Source: an uncultured Eubacteriales bacterium
GTDB taxonomy: Bacteria; Bacillota; Clostridia; Oscillospirales; CAG-272
Assembly (NCBI GenBank): GCA_934432725.1
Contig: CAKRZE010000007.1
Location: 1 to 64,000 of the forward strand
Direction of reading: 5' to 3'
Length of the DNA stretch: 64,000 nucleotides
Made by a program: the position numbers and the translations under genes. Shown here piece after piece: positions 34,221-42,991 of the stretch (positions within the stretch are counted from its first letter, which is position 1; each line of letters opens with the position of its first letter). Under the pieces are notes generated by a model. That model did not search any database, had not been told where the DNA came from, and saw only the letters and a list, made by a program, of their open reading frames with translations.

Positions 34221-35187
34221 GTCGGTCTTTTCCTTCTTTTCGGTTTTTCGGATCGGTATAGTTCTGCGGGAATGCGCACCCGCTGAAAATGCATGGGCGG
34301 AGGCGGCTTCTGCCGGGAGGCTGCGGGAACTTCGGCCAAGCCGGCAGGCGCAGCGGAACGGCTTTCGGCAGAACCGAGCTGTACTGCCGCGGAAACGAGG
34401 GCTGAAGGGCAAGCATGACAGCCGCACTGTACGGGGATGCGTTCGGAGGCTCTTTTTCGGTTGGCTTGCCGCTTCTTAGACAACCGGGCTGCCGGATGGC
34501 ACGATGTCTGCCCTGCCCTTTTCGGAGGGCTGGCGCCTTTTCCGTGGCGTTCCGGACGCTTGCCCGGCGCTTCGGCTGTTTTGCCGGGATGCGCTCTCAT
34601 CCGGAGCAGAGAGCCGATATGCATGCGGCAAACGGATTTTTCCCGGGAGGCAGCCGGGAAATTTTGCTCCGATGTCCCCCTGTATGCCTGCCGGCTGTGC
34701 CGCAAGCCCGGCATTGATTTTTTTGCGATGCTCTTTGCGCCGGGAGGCTGCCGTTTGACATGGAGCCATCTGCTGCCCTGCCCGGATTTTTTTTGCATTT
34801 TTATTCTGACAGTCTTCCAGCTGTCGGATATGCTGCACAGGGTGCTTTTCGGCACTGCTCTCCCGTGCCGCAGCCCGTGACTTTTGACTGTCGGGCTTTG
34901 CGCGTCCGGTCGGACCGGGCGCCGGGCGGATGTTCCGCCGCGCGGAGCGCCGCATCGGGCACCTGTCGGCACTGCTTTCCGATGGAGAAGCGTTCCTGCT
35001 GCGTCCGTGACGCTTGGTGCATGGATGCCTTGTCCGGATCCGGACGGACCGGGTGCCGGACCCGGATGTTCTGCGGGCGGGGGGCTGCATCGGGCGTCCC
35101 TTCGGCGCTGACTGCCGGCTTTTGCGGCGCTGTGTCCGGCGAAAACCTCGACGAGGGTTTCTTTTCCGCTTCTTTCCCCCGCTGCGG
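34221..35187. repeat. 967-bp spacer with degenerate direct repeats
   Basis: No gene recognised between two genes of the same pathway. Around 34865-35110 a block of about 120 bp is repeated in degenerate form; one copy contains GGACCGGGCGCCGGGCGGATG, the other GGACCGGGTGCCGGACCCGGATG, each followed by a GCATCGGGC motif. No terminator or internal promoter is clear. Confidence 0.5.
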
Positions 35188-36372
35188 TCAGCGGTACGAC
35201 TCCGCAAGCGCCCGGAAGGCAGGCAGGGAGCGCCGGATCTGCTCGGTTTTCACACAGTAGGCGATGCGCACATACCCCGGCATTCCGAAATCGTCCCCCG
35301 GAACCAGAAGAAGCTCAAACTTCTTTGCACGCTCGCAGAACGCTGCGGCGTCCGGCTCCGGCGCCCTGACGAACAGATAAAACGCGCCGTCCGGCGGAAC
35401 GCAGGAATAGCCGCACGCAGTCAAACCGTCGTACAGGAGCGTTCTGTTTTCCCGATATACGGAAAGGTCGGCGGTTTTTCCGAGGCAGGCGGGGATCAGG
35501 TACTGAAACAGCGCGGGAGCGCAGACGTATCCGAGGGAGCGCCCGGCGCCGCAGATTGCAGCGAATACCTGTTTTGCATCCTTTGCCCGGGGAGATACCA
35601 ACAGATAGCCGATCCGCTCTCCCGGCAGAGAAAGCGATTTGCTGAAGGAGTAGCATACCAGGGTATTATCATAATAGAGCGGCAGGTACGGGACGTTTTT
35701 GTCTCCGTAAACCAGCTCGCGGTACGGCTCGTCCGAAAGCAGATAGATTTCGTGTCCGTATTCCGCCTCCTTGCGCCGGAGGAACGCAGCGAGCGTGCGG
35801 ACGGTGTCCTCGGTCAAAACGGCTCCGGAGGGGTTGTTCGGCGAGTTGACCAGCATGATGTGCGTGTGCGGCGTGAATGCGCGCTCCAGCGCGTCAAAGT
35901 CGATCTGGAAGTGCAGCGGCTCGGACGGGACGGTGACAAGGCGGGCGCCGCACTGCTCCGCGAAGACCCGGTATTCCGGGAAGAACGGAGCGCAGACCGC
36001 GACCTCTTCGCCGGGAGACAGAATGGCGGTGAAGGCGGTTGTCAAAGCCGCAGCGGCGCCGGCTGTCATATAGATCAGCTCTGCATCGGCAGGGAAGCCG
36101 TATTCCTTCCGGACATATGCCGCAACAGCCTCACGGACCGCCGGTGCGCCGGGCGCAGAGGTATAGCCGTGCAGCTCTGCCGGATCACAGGAGGAGATAA
36201 GCCGTGTCAGCTCCCGGGTGACCTCCTCCGGGGCGGGAACACTCGGATTTCCCAAACTGAAATCAAACACGTTTTCCGCACCGATTTCCGCCTTCCGTGC
36301 GCGCCCGTATTCGAAGATTTCGCGTATGACCGAACGCTTTGTGCCGCGTTCCAGCATGATTTTTGATACCAT
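35188..36372 (-). CDS. PLP-dependent class I/II aminotransferase, probably aromatic/aspartate
   Basis: A 394-residue fold-type I aminotransferase. The PLP lysine is K245 in YSFSKSLSLPGERIG; LVNSPNNPSGAVLTE and SDEPYREL (D214) bind the cofactor ring; a C-terminal Arg in GYVRIAYCV should bind the substrate carboxylate. Being the first gene of a phenylalanine/tyrosine cluster, it most likely transaminates phenylpyruvate and 4-hydroxyphenylpyruvate; sequence alone also allows aspartate or alanine use. The start ATG 36372 has the strong ribosome site AAGGAGG, next to the palindrome at 36390. Confidence 0.88.
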   Translation of the reverse strand: MVSKIMLERGTKRSVIREIFEYGRARKAEIGAENVFDFSLGNPSVPAPEEVTRELTRLISSCDPAELHGYTSAPGAPAVREAVAAYVRKEYGFPADAELIYMTAGAAAALTTAFTAILSPGEEVAVCAPFFPEYRVFAEQCGARLVTVPSEPLHFQIDFDALERAFTPHTHIMLVNSPNNPSGAVLTEDTVRTLAAFLRRKEAEYGHEIYLLSDEPYRELVYGDKNVPYLPLYYDNTLVCYSFSKSLSLPGERIGYLLVSPRAKDAKQVFAAICGAGRSLGYVCAPALFQYLIPACLGKTADLSVYRENRTLLYDGLTACGYSCVPPDGAFYLFVRAPEPDAAAFCERAKKFELLLVPGDDFGMPGYVRIAYCVKTEQIRRSLPAFRALAESYR

Positions 36373-36389
36373 GTGCCGCAAGCCTCCTT

Positions 36390-36404
36390 GTTAACACTGT
36401 TAAC
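36390..36404. promoter_or_regulatory. GTTAAC palindrome, candidate operator
   Basis: GTTAACACTGTTAAC is a perfect inverted repeat of 7-bp arms around one base. It lies 10 bp downstream of the -10 element and abuts the ribosome site of the first aromatic-cluster gene. It is well placed for a repressor that blocks transcription or translation. The binding protein is unknown. Confidence 0.6.
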
Positions 36405-36413
36405 CTATAAAAC

Positions 36414-36441
36414 ATTATAGCAGATTTCGCTGCTTTGTCAA
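36414..36441 (-). promoter_or_regulatory. promoter of the aromatic amino-acid cluster
   Basis: On the minus strand TTGACA (36436-36441), a 16-bp spacer and TATAAT (36414-36419) with extended TGC: a near-perfect promoter with a short leader of about 35 nt. Confidence 0.88.
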
Positions 36442-37050
36442 GAGTATTTCCTATTTCCGGCGGACTCTTTCACCGGACAGCGCAAAACACAAGCCGCTCT
36501 GCCGTGCCTTCGGCGTACAGGCTGCGGAACGGGGAGCGTGCGCGGATGGCAGGCTTCCGCGCGGCAGCCCGGACGGAAGGAAGCAATGCCCGCACATCCT
36601 ACGCCGCACGGGGAATCCCCGCAGGCTTGCGCCTGCCCCGGCGTGCCGTTTCGAATCAGCCTTCGCATGTGCGCACAGTATCCGGCAAAGCCGGCGCCGG
36701 GGAGGCGGAGTATTCGGCGGGTTTGGGTGCGAACGGCAGACTTCTCAGGCGGCAGCCCGGACGGAAGGAAGCAATGCCCGCACATCCTACGCCGCACGGG
36801 GAATCCCCGCAGGCTTGCGCCTGCCCCGGCGTGCCGTTTCGAATCAGCCTTCGCATGTGCGCACAGTATCCGGCAAAGCCGACGCCGGGTATGCGGTGTA
36901 TTCTGCGGATTTTGTGCGCGGACCGGGGCGCTCTTAAAGCCGGATGTCCGGGGCTTTGACCGGGAAAGCCCGCGTTGTCGGGCGGGAGCCGCAGGAGGGC
37001 GGAGCCGACGTGCGTTTGCCCGCATTCAGCCGCGCGGGATGACGCCATAC
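36442..37050. repeat. 188-bp tandem duplication between two transcription units
   Basis: Nearly identical copies at 36561-36701 and 36749-36889 (about 141 bp matching with one or two differences; period 188 bp), with weaker matching of the flanks. The unit contains fold-back elements such as GGGGAATCCCC and GCAGGCTTGCGCCTGC. Frames through it shift between copies because 188 is not a multiple of 3, so it is not coding. Confidence 0.85.
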
Positions 37051-37099
37051 GAAAAGGCGGGGATATGCCGGCAGCATGCTGCCGAAGCATATCCCCGCC
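37051..37099 (-). terminator. terminator of the large lipoprotein gene
   Basis: On the minus strand GGCGGGGATATGC (37099-37087) pairs with GCATATCCCCGCC (37068-37056), enclosing a second stem CGGCAGC/GCTGCCG, followed by TTTT. Confidence 0.85.
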
Positions 37100-37109
37100 G
37101 GGTATGCGC

Positions 37110-40100
37110 TTATTTGGATTTGGAAGCGTAGTATTCGTCGATTGCGTTCTGAACAAACGTCTTATCGTAGCTGTAAACGCCCTTGGAGTTCTTCAGAACG
37201 GAGTCATCGTAATCAAATTCCGTTGCCCACTTCTTTCCTTCTTCGGTCTGAAGCGCTTCGGTCAGCTTTCCGACGAAGAACTGAATCTCGCGGCGCTGTG
37301 TTGCGGTTGCATAGCCGTCGCAGAGCCAGTCGCTCCAGAGAATTCCGGGAACGCCGCCGTTTTCATAGGTTGCCTTCCACCATTCATACAGGGAAATCGT
37401 GGTATTGATCTGAACGCCCTTGGTGTCTTTTCCGCTGAGGTTGTACTGATAGGTATAATCCTGACCGTACTTTGCGTTGATTGCAACGTCTCTCATGCGG
37501 TTGAAGAGCGGGAGGTTTGCGGCAACCACGCCGTTTTCCAGAGAGGTCTTGGTGAGATATGCGACCTCGGTCGGACGGTATGCATCCCAGATATAGGCGG
37601 AATAGCAGTAAACCGTGCCGGAGGAGCCGAGGATTTCCGGAATAATTGCGTTGCTGCGCTGATCGTAGTAAACATGGCGGTAATGGATGTTGTCCGTGTC
37701 TGCCGTGACCTTTCCGAACCAGTGGCTGCCCTCCAGACGGACGTCAAGCCGGGCGTTCGGAATGACCTCGGAGGCTTCCTGCAGGAGCGTGCGGTAGCTG
37801 TACACGCGCTCCATCGTGCGATAGGAGTCGAGGTCGGCAAGCGCGCGGGACCAGCTCCGGAAGACGCCCCTTCTGTTGTCGGAGTCTGCCACGGGATCAA
37901 TTTCATAGAAGGAGGAGTAGGAGGAGCCCCATGCCTCGTTCAGTGCTTCGATCGTTCCGTAGAGGCTGCGGCAGAATACGATGAAGTTGCCCTTGGATTC
38001 GCCGTCCATGGAGTCGCGCATATTTGCGGAGGTCCTGGTTTCCGTGGTGATTCCCGTTCCGCCGCGCGTATGCTCAACCGAGAGGATGGTGTGCCCGTCG
38101 GCGATCCAGTAATTGTCGCCCCAGCGCAGGAACTGATACTTTGCCATGATGCCGTTGGCTCTTCCGAGCGATTCGGAGCCGTTTCCGCCCGCAGGCAGAC
38201 CCAGACCGGAGATCGAATTTGCCGTTGTGATATTGGAAGGATTCGTATACGGATAGCTGACGAAGCCCTCCATCTTCAGTCCGAGCAGGCGCATGACGTC
38301 GGAAGCAAAGCTGAAGGCGTTTCCGCCGTTTCCGTCGTTGTCATAGGCAAAGCCGGCAGTGGTGTTGACCACATTGATGCCGAGGTCCTTCATTTCAGCC
38401 AGATATTTCACGATATCGCGCTTGGTATCCGGGCTCTGCGAGACGTTGATCCGCATGTCTGCCATGGACTGCGTCATGATTGCCGGGAAGCGCGTCCCGT
38501 CCTCCAGAACCACATAATTGAGGTTGTCCGGATTGAATTCCACCTTCAGCGATTCGCTTTCCACGGAAACCGGGATCGAAACCGCCTGCATTTTGTTGCT
38601 GTCTCCGGAGATGAGCTTCAGCACCACCTGATTGCACCAGGGGGCGCATTGCAGATACATGGTGCCGGACACCGTTTCGCCGGCGTCCATCTTCATCCAC
38701 GACTCATAGGAGGACTGGAATTCCTCATAGGTATGCAGCCACTTGTTGCGTGCGACTCTCCGGGTAGTCTTTTTGATTTCCTCCGGCTCGGTCTGCTTTG
38801 CCTGATCGGCAACCTGGAAATGGAATTCCGAAACGGTGGCATTTTCGCCGTACCAGATGGTTCTTCCGTAATTTTCCGGATTGTCGATTTCATTGCGGAC
38901 CAGTCCGTTGATCTTGATGTAATAGTCTCCCGCGGGCATGCCGTCATACTGGAAGATCACCCACAGGGTGCCGCTTTCGCCCGGGTATACCTCGTCCACG
39001 ATCCGGTACATCAGGTTGGAGGGCTCGGAGACCTGCTCCCATCTTCCGTCGTTCTTTTTATAGAGCAGCGGCTGGAAGCAGAAGGTTCCGTTTCCGTCTC
39101 CGTCAAGCACGGTGTTTCCCGTATTTGTATAGGTGAATTTGAACCAGGTGTAGGTTGCCTTCTGAACCGTGCCGGAGCGGCGCAGCGGCATTGTGCCGAA
39201 GGCGGGGTATTTCTGGGCGATCTTGTCCGACTTGAAGTCAAGTGAGTGGAACGGTCTGTCCGCCTGCGCACTGTCGGTCGTGACATAGCCGTCATAGGTG
39301 AAGGTGACGTCAACCGTGCCCGGCAGGTTCAGGTCGTAATAGAGCTTGCCCTTTTCTCTGTCCCGGTCCTCCTGCGCGGTGGCGGAGATGTGCAGGGGAG
39401 AGTTGGAGGTGACCGCTCTGTCCGACTTCAGCGTATAGCGGATCGGAACGCAGTCATAGGCAGTGACGTTTTTCGGGATCTGATAGGTCAGCTCGGAGCC
39501 GTCCAGCGTGATTGTGCCGGTATAGGTGTCCGCGCCGTCGTATTTGTTCAGCCGGTCCTTCTGATCTCTGGAAACGGCATTGTAGATCATGCCGCCGTCC
39601 TCATGAATGGCATACCCGTTGACCGGCGTTTTCTTTTCGCTGCGTGAAAGCTGTTCGACGATGGTTTTCATATCTGCGGTGAGGTAATACGGATTGTCCG
39701 TCCCGTCTCCTTCTTCATAGTAAGATATCAGAATAGAGGAAATTGCCGCGCCTCCGCCGTCCTCCGGCGTGGGGTCGGTCAGGCGGATGAACAGGGTGTC
39801 ATAAATGTCATAGGCATAGGGGTCGATTTCGATGTTTCTCTGCTCTGCACCGCTTGAAGCGTTTGTGACCAGCCTGTATTCCCCCGGAATCTCGGCAACC
39901 TCCACGACATAGGACTGCCGCATGGAGAGCGTGACCTTCGGCTTTGCCATTCCAGAAATGTCAAAGCGGTAAATCAGCTCTGCCGTACCGTCCACAAAGC
40001 GGATGTCGGCAACCGAGGCAGCGGTGTTTTTGTAAATGTACTCCTTATCCAGATTGGACGGATTCGTCAGGATAGAGAGGTTTTTCGGCGTATAGATCTT

Positions 40101-40676
40101 GTCGGCGTCAAGCGTCGTTGTCTTTGGGTGCTCCGACCGCTTGTATACGTAACGGAGACCTGTGGGGATGACCGCCGTTTCAGCGCTCTTTCCCTCCAGA
40201 TAGGCGGCAATGAAGGCGTTGACCGCTTTTCCGATGGAATACGGAGAGCCGCCGCAGATGACGATCTTTTTTCCGTCCTCGCAAATGACGAAGTCCAGCT
40301 TGTCCAGCCCTTCGACGGCTTTGGAGGATTCGGCGCGGTTCGTGCTGCCGACAAGAATCTCATATCTGTCGGAATAGTCTACGCCCTTTTCCTCCCAGTC
40401 GGTGGTGATGCCGATCTCCGTGCCGGTCAGCTCCAGAAAGCTCTTTTTCAGCTTGATCGCCGCTTCCTTTTCCTCTGTGGAGCAGTTGTCGCCGCGCACG
40501 ATGGTATATACGGCGGCACCGTTTTCGATCAGACGGATGCCGTCCGCTCCGGCATCGGTCCCATCGCCCGATCCGGCGGGATTGGTGCCGGTATTTCTGC
40601 ATCCCGCAAGCGGCGCGATCGCCATGGACAAAAGCAGCATCCCCGCTGCAAGCCTGACGCGTTTTGATTTTTTCAT
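37110..40676 (-). CDS. large lipoprotein, putative glycoside hydrolase
   Basis: A 1188-residue lipoprotein (lipobox APLAGC, Cys26). Residues about 50-170 look like the small N-terminal domain of alpha-glucuronidase-type enzymes (YTIVRGDNCSTEEKEAAIKL ... YEILVGSTNR). Residues about 200-650 are beta-rich sandwich modules (carbohydrate-binding or structural). From about 740 (FPAIMTQSMADMRINVSQS, KYLAEMKDLGINVVNTTAGF) to 1150 the segments fit a TIM-barrel hydrolase related to the beta-galactosidase/GH42 clan (FLRWGDNYWIADGHT, NEAWGSSYSSFYEIDP, LDVRLEGSHWFGKVT, YCYSAYIWDAYRP). Family and substrate are not certain. It is a single gene with its own promoter and terminator. Confidence 0.7.
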   Translation of the reverse strand: MKKSKRVRLAAGMLLLSMAIAPLAGCRNTGTNPAGSGDGTDAGADGIRLIENGAAVYTIVRGDNCSTEEKEAAIKLKKSFLELTGTEIGITTDWEEKGVDYSDRYEILVGSTNRAESSKAVEGLDKLDFVICEDGKKIVICGGSPYSIGKAVNAFIAAYLEGKSAETAVIPTGLRYVYKRSEHPKTTTLDADKIYTPKNLSILTNPSNLDKEYIYKNTAASVADIRFVDGTAELIYRFDISGMAKPKVTLSMRQSYVVEVAEIPGEYRLVTNASSGAEQRNIEIDPYAYDIYDTLFIRLTDPTPEDGGGAAISSILISYYEEGDGTDNPYYLTADMKTIVEQLSRSEKKTPVNGYAIHEDGGMIYNAVSRDQKDRLNKYDGADTYTGTITLDGSELTYQIPKNVTAYDCVPIRYTLKSDRAVTSNSPLHISATAQEDRDREKGKLYYDLNLPGTVDVTFTYDGYVTTDSAQADRPFHSLDFKSDKIAQKYPAFGTMPLRRSGTVQKATYTWFKFTYTNTGNTVLDGDGNGTFCFQPLLYKKNDGRWEQVSEPSNLMYRIVDEVYPGESGTLWVIFQYDGMPAGDYYIKINGLVRNEIDNPENYGRTIWYGENATVSEFHFQVADQAKQTEPEEIKKTTRRVARNKWLHTYEEFQSSYESWMKMDAGETVSGTMYLQCAPWCNQVVLKLISGDSNKMQAVSIPVSVESESLKVEFNPDNLNYVVLEDGTRFPAIMTQSMADMRINVSQSPDTKRDIVKYLAEMKDLGINVVNTTAGFAYDNDGNGGNAFSFASDVMRLLGLKMEGFVSYPYTNPSNITTANSISGLGLPAGGNGSESLGRANGIMAKYQFLRWGDNYWIADGHTILSVEHTRGGTGITTETRTSANMRDSMDGESKGNFIVFCRSLYGTIEALNEAWGSSYSSFYEIDPVADSDNRRGVFRSWSRALADLDSYRTMERVYSYRTLLQEASEVIPNARLDVRLEGSHWFGKVTADTDNIHYRHVYYDQRSNAIIPEILGSSGTVYCYSAYIWDAYRPTEVAYLTKTSLENGVVAANLPLFNRMRDVAINAKYGQDYTYQYNLSGKDTKGVQINTTISLYEWWKATYENGGVPGILWSDWLCDGYATATQRREIQFFVGKLTEALQTEEGKKWATEFDYDDSVLKNSKGVYSYDKTFVQNAIDEYYASKSK

Positions 40677-40826
40677 GTTGTTTCTGTTTTCCTCCCAATG
40701 TACGGCACTGATACGGTCCGGCGCGGGTTCCGTGGGAGCTGCCCGAAAAAGCTTCGCAGAAAAGCGTTTTTCACACGGTGCGCCCGACTCCTGCGCAGAC
40801 CGACCTATGATATGCTACGTATAATT

Positions 40827-40871
40827 AAAATACCATACCGTGACTTTTTTGTCAATAGAATTCTTTCGACA
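40827..40871 (-). promoter_or_regulatory. promoter of the large lipoprotein, with a Spo0A-like box
   Basis: On the minus strand TTGACA (40850-40855), a 17-bp spacer, TATTTT (40827-40832). Ten bases upstream of the -35 lies TGTCGAA (40865-40871), the core of a Spo0A box. A 7-base match can arise by chance; its position is what makes it notable. Confidence 0.65.
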
Positions 40872-41613
40872 GCCTGTTTTGTTGTGACATCTATGCAGAT
40901 TTCACAAAAATGAGCCGTTCATTCCGGCTGCGGACCGCGGGCAGGGCGAGCACCGCCGGATGGTCGGGCTGCTCCCGTCAAGGTCATGCGGATACCGTCG
41001 GTGTTCTTTTTTTGCGGTCGGGGGGCTTTCTGCCGGGCGCTGTGGTCCGCGTGGGGGAATTCCCGGAGAGCGGCATGCGGACGCCCTGCGATATGGGGCG
41101 GCGGATACGAAAAACGCCGTTTGCGGTTATGCGGCAAAATTTTTGAGCGCGGCGCGCGGACGTCCGGAGGTTCTGCAAACACAAAAAACGCCGCCTGCGG
41201 TTCGCACGGCGGGGATGCTCCCGTTAAGATCGTGTGGATACCGTCGGTGTTCTTTTTTTGCGGTCGGGGGGCTTTCTGCCGGGCGCTGTGGTCCGCGTGG
41301 GGGAATTCCCAGAGAGCAGCGCGCCGGCACTCTGCGGATGTGGGGCGGCGGATACGAAAAACGCCGTTTGCGGGTATGCGGCAAAATTTTTGAGCGCGGC
41401 GCGCGGACGTCCGGAGGTTCTGCGAACACAAAAAACGCCGCCTGCGGGCGCCCCGGAAGCGGACCTCCGGAGCGCATGGCGCAAAACGGCATTTTCTGAT
41501 TGCTTATTTCGGGTACCGGAAGACCTTTCGGCTTTCCGCATCGGCTGTGCGATGCCCTGCTGCCCTTTTGCCGGGGCGCAGAGCGCTTCCGGACCGGGCA
41601 ATCTCCGGGGGAA
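40872..41613. repeat. 246-bp tandem duplication downstream of gap
   Basis: A 246-bp unit is present almost twice: copies begin near 40991 and 41237 and the match extends to about 41440. Each unit contains GTTCTTTTTTTGCGGTCGGG, AAAAACGCCGTTTGCGG and CACAAAAAACGCCGCCTGCGG. On the minus strand these are GC-rich hairpin arms followed by T-runs, so each unit may carry two or three weak terminators for gap. No gene is recognised. Confidence 0.85.
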
Positions 41614-42669
41614 TCAGATTTCAGCGAAATACTTGATGGTGCGGACCATCTGGGAGGTGTAGGAGTTTTCGTTATCGTACCATGCGACAACCTGCACCTG
41701 ATAGGTGTCGTCATCGATCTTTGCAACCATGGTCTGGGTTGCATCGAAAATGGAGCCGAAGCGGCTTCCGATGACATCGGAGGAAACGATCTCCTCGGTG
41801 TTGTAGCCGAAGGACTCGGTTGCGGCAGCCTTCATGGCGGCGTTGACGGAATCCACGGTGACGTCCTTGCCCTTGACGACTGCGACCAGAATGGTGGTGG
41901 AGCCGGTCTTAACCGGAACGCGCTGTGCGGAACCGATCAGCTTGCCGTTCAGCTCCGGAATTACCAGACCGATTGCCTTTGCGGCGCCGGTGGAGTTCGG
42001 AACGATGTTCTCTGCGCCTGCACGTGCACGGCGGAGGTCACCCTTTCTGTGCGGACCGTCCAGAATCATCTGGTCGCCGGTGTATGCATGAACGGTGGTC
42101 ATAATGCCGGACTGGATCGGAGCGTAGTCGTTGAGCGCCTTTGCCATCGGAGCCAGGCAGTTCGTGGTGCAGGAGGCTGCGGAAATGATCTGATCGTCAG
42201 CGGTCAGCGTCTCATGGTTGACGTTGTAAACGATGGTCTTCAGGTCCTTGCCTGCCGGAGCGGAAATAACGACCTTCTTTGCGCCTGCAACGATGTGCGC
42301 CATGGACTTTTCCTTGGAGGTGTAGAAGCCGGTGCATTCCAGAACAACGTCCACGCCGAGCTTGCCCCACGGGCAGTTCTTTGCGTCCTTCTCGACATAG
42401 ATGGTGATTTCCTTGCCGTCAACCGTGATGGAGCCGGGCGTTACAACGGTCTTGCCATCCTCGGACATAACCGGCTCCTTGGAGGTGACGGTGTGTCCCT
42501 GATTCAGATAGTTGCCCTGTGCGGAATCATACTTCAGAAGATGAGCCAGCATCTTGGGGCTGGTCAGATCGTTGATCGCTACTACTTCATAGCCCTCCGC
42601 GTCAAACATCTGTCTGAACGCCAGACGACCGATACGGCCAAAACCGTTAATCGCTACTTTTACTGCCAT
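41614..42669 (-). CDS. gap: glyceraldehyde-3-phosphate dehydrogenase
   Basis: A 351-residue glycolytic enzyme. NAD site VAINGFGRIGRLAFRQ, active-site SAASCTTNCLAP with Cys167, HAYTGDQMILDGPHRKGDLRRARAGAENIVPNSTGAAKAIG, and the late WYDNENSYTSQMVRT. It is about 15 residues longer than most because of extra residues around 85-105. It is monocistronic, with promoter 42716-42744 and the ribosome site AAAGGAGA. The downstream repeats may act as terminators. Confidence 0.97.
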   Translation of the reverse strand: MAVKVAINGFGRIGRLAFRQMFDAEGYEVVAINDLTSPKMLAHLLKYDSAQGNYLNQGHTVTSKEPVMSEDGKTVVTPGSITVDGKEITIYVEKDAKNCPWGKLGVDVVLECTGFYTSKEKSMAHIVAGAKKVVISAPAGKDLKTIVYNVNHETLTADDQIISAASCTTNCLAPMAKALNDYAPIQSGIMTTVHAYTGDQMILDGPHRKGDLRRARAGAENIVPNSTGAAKAIGLVIPELNGKLIGSAQRVPVKTGSTTILVAVVKGKDVTVDSVNAAMKAAATESFGYNTEEIVSSDVIGSRFGSIFDATQTMVAKIDDDTYQVQVVAWYDNENSYTSQMVRTIKYFAEI

Positions 42670-42715
42670 ACTGTAAGATCTCCTTTTATTTTAAAATTCT
42701 TTATTGCCATCGTTC

Positions 42716-42744
42716 ATTTTATCCCAAACTGCGGCTTCATACAA
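42716..42744 (-). promoter_or_regulatory. promoter of gap
   Basis: On the minus strand TTGTAT (42739-42744), a 17-bp spacer and TAAAAT (42716-42721). An AT-rich stretch upstream (42745-42785) could act as an UP element. Confidence 0.75.
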
Positions 42745-42991
42745 GGGATTTATGTAAATATTTTCATTTTTGTTACAATTCCCGCAATTTCCGCGGAAAC
42801 GGGCTGAAGAAAGCGCTCCGATATGGAAAAAGTGCCGTTTTCTGTAAGGAAGCTCCGCCCTGAAACGGATGCCTTCCGTCCCGAAAGCCGGAGCGGGCGG
42901 ACGGGACCGGGACCTTTGCGGCGGCTCTGCGGCGCGGAGCCGGGGGGGAGGGAAGCCGCATGCCGGGGCTCCGCGGACGGGCTTTATGCGG

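Noticed and set aside
34221..37109. T-box leader for the aromatic amino-acid cluster
   Set aside because: No AGGGTGGNACCGCG core was found and the leader of the first gene is only about 35 nt; the palindrome points to protein control instead.
36435..37156. Overlapping open frames in the 188-bp repeat region
   Set aside because: The repeated peptide falls into different frames in the two copies, so it is not under coding constraint.
36975..39245. Long open frame (756 codons) antisense to the large lipoprotein gene
   Set aside because: A product of high GC and codon bias of the real minus-strand gene. It has no ribosome site, family resemblance or signal, and the opposite strand has a lipobox, promoter and terminator.
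40919..41499. Open frames of 170-180 codons with repeated segments on both strands
   Set aside because: They arise because the 246-bp repeat is a multiple of 3. No ribosome site, composition very rich in Arg/Pro/Gly, and both strands are equally open.
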